From positions 1,878,693-1,942,692 of the forward strand of contig JAJHTX010000010.1 in NCBI GenBank assembly GCA_032164295.1: a stretch of 64,000 nt of DNA, given 5' to 3'. Shown in pieces: positions 59,417 to 64,000 of the stretch (the stretch's first letter is position 1; each line of letters begins with the position of its first letter). Position numbers and translations under genes: made by a program. This stretch comes from Inonotus obliquus. Taxonomy: Eukaryota > Basidiomycota > Agaricomycetes > Hymenochaetales > Hymenochaetaceae. Under the pieces are notes generated by a model, which saw nothing but the letters and a program-made list of their open reading frames with translations, did no database searches and was not told the DNA's origin.

Positions 59417-62400
59417 ATGCCGTCCAAACCAACTACTACTATTACTACTACCGTCGATAACTCGGGTGCACCTTCTGGGGCTCCACCCAGAGATGAGCTT
59501 GCTTATATGGTCTACATCCCTGTCGACGGAGGAGATACTTGCTGTCCTATCCGTATATCGCCCGGGGCATTTGTCAAAGATCTGATAGAAGTGGTCGCTA
59601 CTGACCGTGCATTCAAGAAACATGTAGGATCCGAAGAAATCCTTCTCTACAAGGTCAGCCGCCCCGTCTCCCTGTAAACCTTCTTCCTTGCTTATCCCCT
59701 TTTAAGTGCGGCGAGGTGGAGTCTTACCCCCCTGGGAGGGGACACAAAAGTTCCCGTTATAATGAGGCTAAGGAATGGCTTCAGAAGTATGAGCAGATGA
59801 AGAGGCAGGAGGGAGAACTGAATGAAGAGGATGAAAGAGAGATGTCCTTAGGACGTACCATGCAGCACTACTTTCCTTCCGGGCCACAGACAAGGGTAGG
59901 GAAAATAGACGTGATTGCAGTCACAGATGCAAGTATGTATTCTTTCATTACTTGGATACTCAATACAACTAACATGACCGACTCAAATCGTCCTCAGTTC
60001 GTAGCCGCATTCTCTGTAAGTGTCAGCAGGATCATTTTGGATGTTACATCGGGCTGATATCCTGCAGCCGCAGATCAGGGCCTCGAAGTCTTCACCCCAT
60101 CTGACTCTGAGCCTAATCCGCTACGCGACTGTGTTTCCTTCAAGCTATATACTTCTGATTTATCCATTTTGGATTGGGCTCAGGTCATCAGAGACAACGA
60201 ATTCGATCGAGAAAGAGCTCTCCCGAAATTTGTCAAGGATATAGTGGACATGTCGAGATCTGCACCAGATGAAGAGTCATATTTGTGGCTCTCTGCCGTC
60301 GCTGAGGCTCTCCTTCAACTTGCGAGAAGGCAAGGAGAGGACGACGAGTTCTCCAAGTTGTTCAGAAACCTCTTTCGTGCAGAAGGCGGTTCAACTCCTT
60401 ATGTGGCTTGGAATCTTGAGTTGGCCCATTTCGCTTTTGCTGCTTCCAGCGTAGTGTCACCGCGGGACTATGGAACGTTCAAAGAGGAGAAAGTGAGAAA
60501 CCTGGTGCTTACATGGTTCGAGACATTCTGGCGGAGGGAGGTTGACGAGTCGGAGTGCATTTAGTGAGTAGCTGGCCATATCGCTGAGCATAATCTCATT
60601 TGTTGCATAGTGATAAACCACTTCCTTTCCCTGTTGTCGGTGTTCTAGGGGACCGTACGCGTACGGACAATATACGCAAGTGGACACCAAAACCTGATGC
60701 TACCTTCTTGGAACGCGGCTTCCCTCGTTTTCTTGTCGAAATCGACTCTCATTGTAAGAATCAAGACGAATATCGACTCAATGTCTACGGGGCGTGTGTG
60801 CTTCGCCTCATGATGCAACTCAGAAAGGAGCGCAACATCGAAGACAGGGAAGTTTTCCTCATGGCCGTGTTCTTTAGCGATTGCGAAGATTGGAAGATAG
60901 ATCGCTACTTCTTTTTCATGGATGAGGAGAATAACGTGAGTTTAAAGACAATCATTTGCATCGTTTCTGACCCAGGTGTATATTCCCAGGTCTGCCGTAA
61001 TCTTGAAACTTTTAGTGCGAGAAATCCTTTCGAGTTGACAAACTTCCTGCGCGAGTTCTACAATTACGCGTTTCACATCAAGAATAGATCCACCTTTAAC
61101 GGACCGGGACCGGACATGAAGGAACTTGCCACTAAAATTGGCGGAGACATCAAAAAGAGTCTCCATACAAACGACCTTTTGAATAATTCTGGAGGCGGAG
61201 GCGAATCCAAGGGTAATAGCAAACGAGTCACCCGCCAAGAAACTTCGGGTTCGGGTTCAAAGCCATCTGATGGTTTGGACATACGCACCACGATGGTCGA
61301 AGCGCTCCATGGAACAGACTATGCATTGGAGGAATACCACGATGGTTTTGCGCCTTTCATTGATGCAAGTGCTTAAGTTCTTCCTTTCGTTTCGTGCTAA
61401 CGGATTATACGTAGCTACCGAATCATATCGCGGAGGCAAGAGATTCAAATCGAAAGGAGCTTATCGTGAAACTTGTCCGAAAGCGGTGTAACGAACGCTT
61501 CCTCCTCGAAGAGCTTTCCAAGCAAGAAAGTCCGCTTAACCATGTCGTTCCCTTAGTCAACACGATCGTGTCGAAAGCGGGACCTTTGCTCGTTCTCGAG
61601 AGAGGGAGCTCTCTTCTCATTCAACGTATTACTCACAAGGACAAATCTGAGCGACTGAGCCGCGACCTTATCGAAGGTGTTGCCTTCCTTCATGCGCAAA
61701 GGATTGCGCACTTGGACATCAAGCCAGACAATCTTATACTAGACTATACGGGGAGGCTCCTTATTATCGACTTTGACGTCGCTATGAAGTGCAATGGTGT
61801 CGAAGAGATGGTCGAAAGGAAGTGCGGGACTGAGGAATGGAGTGCTCCGGAAATCGTTCTTGAGGTCGATAAGCCGGTGCGCGCTTTCAGTCCTATACGG
61901 GCGGATCTGTGGTCCTGTGGGAGGGTCCTCCGGTACATCGCCGGATTGATGGGGAAAGAGGGCGGAAACTCGAGATTCATTCCTCTCGCCAACAAGCTCA
62001 TGGTCGGGGAACCGAGACGCCGTCCCTTGCTTCACGAAGTGGTGAAGGAAGAATCCATTTCCTGGACGACCGAACAACTTCTTAAGGCCTTTAGTTGCCA
62101 AATCGACAAGAACGAGGTTGAGGAAACGATTCCGACGATTCCGAGCCTTAGTAAGAAAAGGCCTCGCGAAGATGTCAGCAGTGGGAACGAAGGAGGTTTG
62201 GCACCCAAACTTCTCAAGGAGCCTCGCACAGCGACAGCACATTCTGCAAGTTCCGAGTCTTCCACTTCTGTGGATTCTCTCTTCGATTTGGCCTCCCTTT
62301 CAGACAGGTCCGACTACATCGAAGATATTCACCCGGATCAAATTGAGCTAGGAAAGACCCCACTGTCCCAATTTACCTCTCAGAAGAGAGATCCGCTGCC

Positions 62401-62440
62401 ATCGTCAGAAATCCAACCACTGCCGCTTATGACTAAATGA
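59417..62440 (+). CDS. Crinkler-like protein: header, nuclease-like fold, kinase
   Basis: Multi-exon (59417-59653, 59707-59932, 59998-60015, 60068-60563, 60611 on). The N-terminal header has a ubiquitin-like strand pattern, as in Crinkler (CR) effectors. The middle part contains KPDATFLERGFPRFLVEIDS, a PD...ExD pattern of the PD-(D/E)XK nuclease fold. The C-terminal kinase-like domain has VKLV (beta-3 Lys), HLDIKPDN in place of HRD, IDFDVA in place of DFG, and GTEEWSAPEI. A tail with KKRPRED resembles a nuclear localisation signal. Splicing around 60936-61015 and 61368-61470 is uncertain; at the second place no clean junction keeps the frame, so a frameshift is possible. Function by analogy only. 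Confidence 0.7.
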
Positions 62441-62787
62441 TTTTTTCTCTCACCCCTTCCCTAACTCTCTTTTGCTCCCTATATACTTGTACCTATATCT
62501 ATAATTTGATGCTTTCTGTTATTTGTCACGCAGGGGAACATGGAAATGGATCTGCAAAGCTCGTAGGTAGATGGAAGATATCTCACCATCATAGTGTTAT
62601 CTGTATCAGTACACTCGATAAGGTTTTGCTGGTCATACCCTTGGTCAGGATTACAGAAGTACAGTCTTTTTCATAAGTCCTGCGACACGTGCATTTCATG
62701 TGATATGAGCCGCGTCTGAGCCAAAACATCGAAAATAGGAATGAATCAACATTTTCTCTGTGGATACGGCACAATAACCATTGATTA
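62441..62787. other. Downstream of the kinase gene
   Basis: Pyrimidine-rich 3' region, then AT-rich sequence. No gene seen. Confidence 0.4.
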
Positions 62788-63587
62788 CAGTCATTCACGC
62801 GTCCTTTAAACACCTATTCAATCCTTCAAAATAACACCCATCACACGATTGTTTTTCTCACTTTAAGTACATGTCTGTATAGCTCCCAGCAGGATACACC
62901 TTGTGTAATTTTTTGGTGGCGAAAAATTGAGTGAAAAAATAAATATGAGAATGTGAAGAAATGGGGTCCCTGTCACGCAAAACCAACTCCTTTGAACACT
63001 CGTGACACTTTGTCACACTAGCTTGAATACTGCCTTCCCACTCCTCCCTTATCCTAGATATACTATCTGCCATTTTTATACTTGGTACTAATGTCCTATG
63101 TATCATTTATGTGCAGATGGAGGGAAGTGTAGCCTTCATTGCTCATTTGTTTACAACAAGTGACATATGCACGTGCTAATACAAATTATGTAATTGCATC
63201 GATCACTCGATTTGTCACATTTTCTTGAGGTTTTTCACTTGTCTGCTTGATATAAATGTAACCCCTGCTTCAAATCTCGTGAAATTTGTCCAGAGCATTG
63301 CTAGTACAGTGTACAAGCTCTATCATAAGTTAAGCCATGATTCTATAGGAAATAATTGGTGCAGGAAAACTTGCCCTCTGCATGAATGTTAGAATTTGCT
63401 CATTTTTCGAGGTAAATAGCTATCAGAGAAAGAACCACCTGATGGATTTTTCTCAAAATTTGCACATATATTAATATATATTCTGTAAGCGTGTGTACCA
63501 ATTTTCGAGGAGATAGAGCAAGAATTGAGCGAAAAATGGCTTGTGTTCAAAGGAACGGGGTATGTTTAAAGGACGTGTGAATGACTG
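62788..63587. mobile_element. Mariner-like non-autonomous TIR element
   Basis: 800 bp. Left end CAGTCATTCACGCGTCCTTT, right end (inverted) CAGTCATTCACACGTCCTTT, followed on both sides by TA (62786-62787 and 63588-63589), the target duplication of Tc1/mariner elements. CAGT is also the usual first word of mariner TIRs. No transposase remains inside; the minus-strand frame at 62858-63106 has no domain. Confidence 0.82.
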
Positions 63588-63589
63588 TA

Positions 63590-63850
63590 AGCACTCTAAA
63601 ATTGGCTATGGTCACAAGTGATATGAATATGTGAAAACTGAAGTGATGCATAAAGAGTGCAAGAGGCAAGAGGCCAGACAACCGCCACTAGTCTGTTCCC
63701 TCTCACATTTTCACTGAGGTTCAAAATTTATTACTTCTTTACATCTGCCCCTAAACTTTTTTTCTCTACTTGTAAATTAAGTACAATACTATGGCAGTAT
63801 TCCCTGTGAGCTTGAAGCAGATCCGTGCAGTATTAGTCGTGCACCAGAGA
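63590..63850. other. Short subtelomeric spacer
   Basis: Unique AT-rich sequence of about 260 bases between the mariner-like element and the telomere repeats. No gene. Confidence 0.5.
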
Positions 63851-64000
63851 GGCTTAGGCTTAGGCTTAGGGTTAGGCTTGGGGTTAGGCTTAGGGTTAGG
63901 CTTAGGGTTAGGCTTTAGGGTTAGGCTTAGGGTTAGGGTTAGGGTTAGGGTTAGGGTTAGGCTTAGGGTTAGGGTTAGGGTTAGGCTTAGGGTTAGGGTA
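63851..64000 (+). repeat. Telomere, TTAGGG with TTAGGC variants
   Basis: About 25 hexamer units run to the last base with the G-rich strand pointing rightward, so this is the right chromosome end. TTAGGG units are interspersed with TTAGGC units, often alternating (ttaggcttaggg), mainly in the proximal 60 bases. One unit has an extra T (ctttaggg) and one reads ttgggg. Confidence 0.97.

Noticed and set aside
63851..64000. TTAGGC units as a sign of nematode contamination
   Set aside because: TTAGGG dominates towards the end, and the adjacent genes and introns are basidiomycete in character.

Overview
The window is the right-hand end of a chromosome from a filamentous basidiomycete, most likely an agaricomycete. 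Telomere repeats of the TTAGGG/TTAGGC type run to the last base. The evidence for the lineage is short introns (about 40-70 bp), a protein with an F-box-like motif, a fatty-acid dioxygenase/P450 fusion, a NACHT-type NLR remnant, group III histidine-kinase fragments, chromodomain Ty3/gypsy elements and a nuclease-like/kinase gene resembling Crinkler effectors. The species cannot be named from sequence alone.

Left half (1 to about 31.7 kb): a nest of transposable elements. In order: a pair of short LTR-like direct repeats (745-2273); a non-coding element A (3102-6174) that holds a second non-coding element B; a Tc1/mariner-type transposase fragment; an old, heavily mutated chromodomain gypsy element (6863-16995) interrupted by another A and another B; a fold-back inverted repeat (17300-18291); a younger gypsy element (18294-25495) with 275-bp LTRs, the target duplication AGTGG and a third A inside its integrase; and a 2.4-kb TIR element (29237-31667) that has captured pieces of two host genes, HAMP repeats of a group III histidine kinase and the MATH/USP start of a USP7/Ubp15-like deubiquitinase. 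A second copy of the same captured chimera lies inverted at 26.9-28.1 kb. A third copy, with HAMP only, lies at 58.2-58.9 kb beside a 356-bp MITE that has the same TIRs.

Right half (31.8-63 kb): a gene-rich block with, from left to right, a secreted GH27 alpha-galactosidase (+), protein-L-isoaspartate O-methyltransferase (-), a DUF300/TMEM184-type membrane protein (-), an F-box-like protein (+), a Ppo-type fatty-acid dioxygenase/P450 (-), COX VIIc (+), a cytochrome P450 (-) and class II fructose-bisphosphate aldolase (+). Beyond it lie MITEs, a frameshifted small gene, an NLR fragment and the HAMP fragment. A Crinkler-like nuclease-like/kinase gene follows (59417-62440), then an 800-bp mariner-like MITE and the telomere.

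The genes do not form one pathway. Housekeeping genes (COX VIIc, aldolase, isoaspartyl repair) sit next to secreted or oxylipin enzymes, and the effector-like gene and NLR debris lie nearest the telomere. Repeat copies of different age differ mostly at CpG sites (CG to TG/CA), and all four in-frame stops of the younger gypsy are TGA. Together these point to mutation of methylated cytosines in the repeats.
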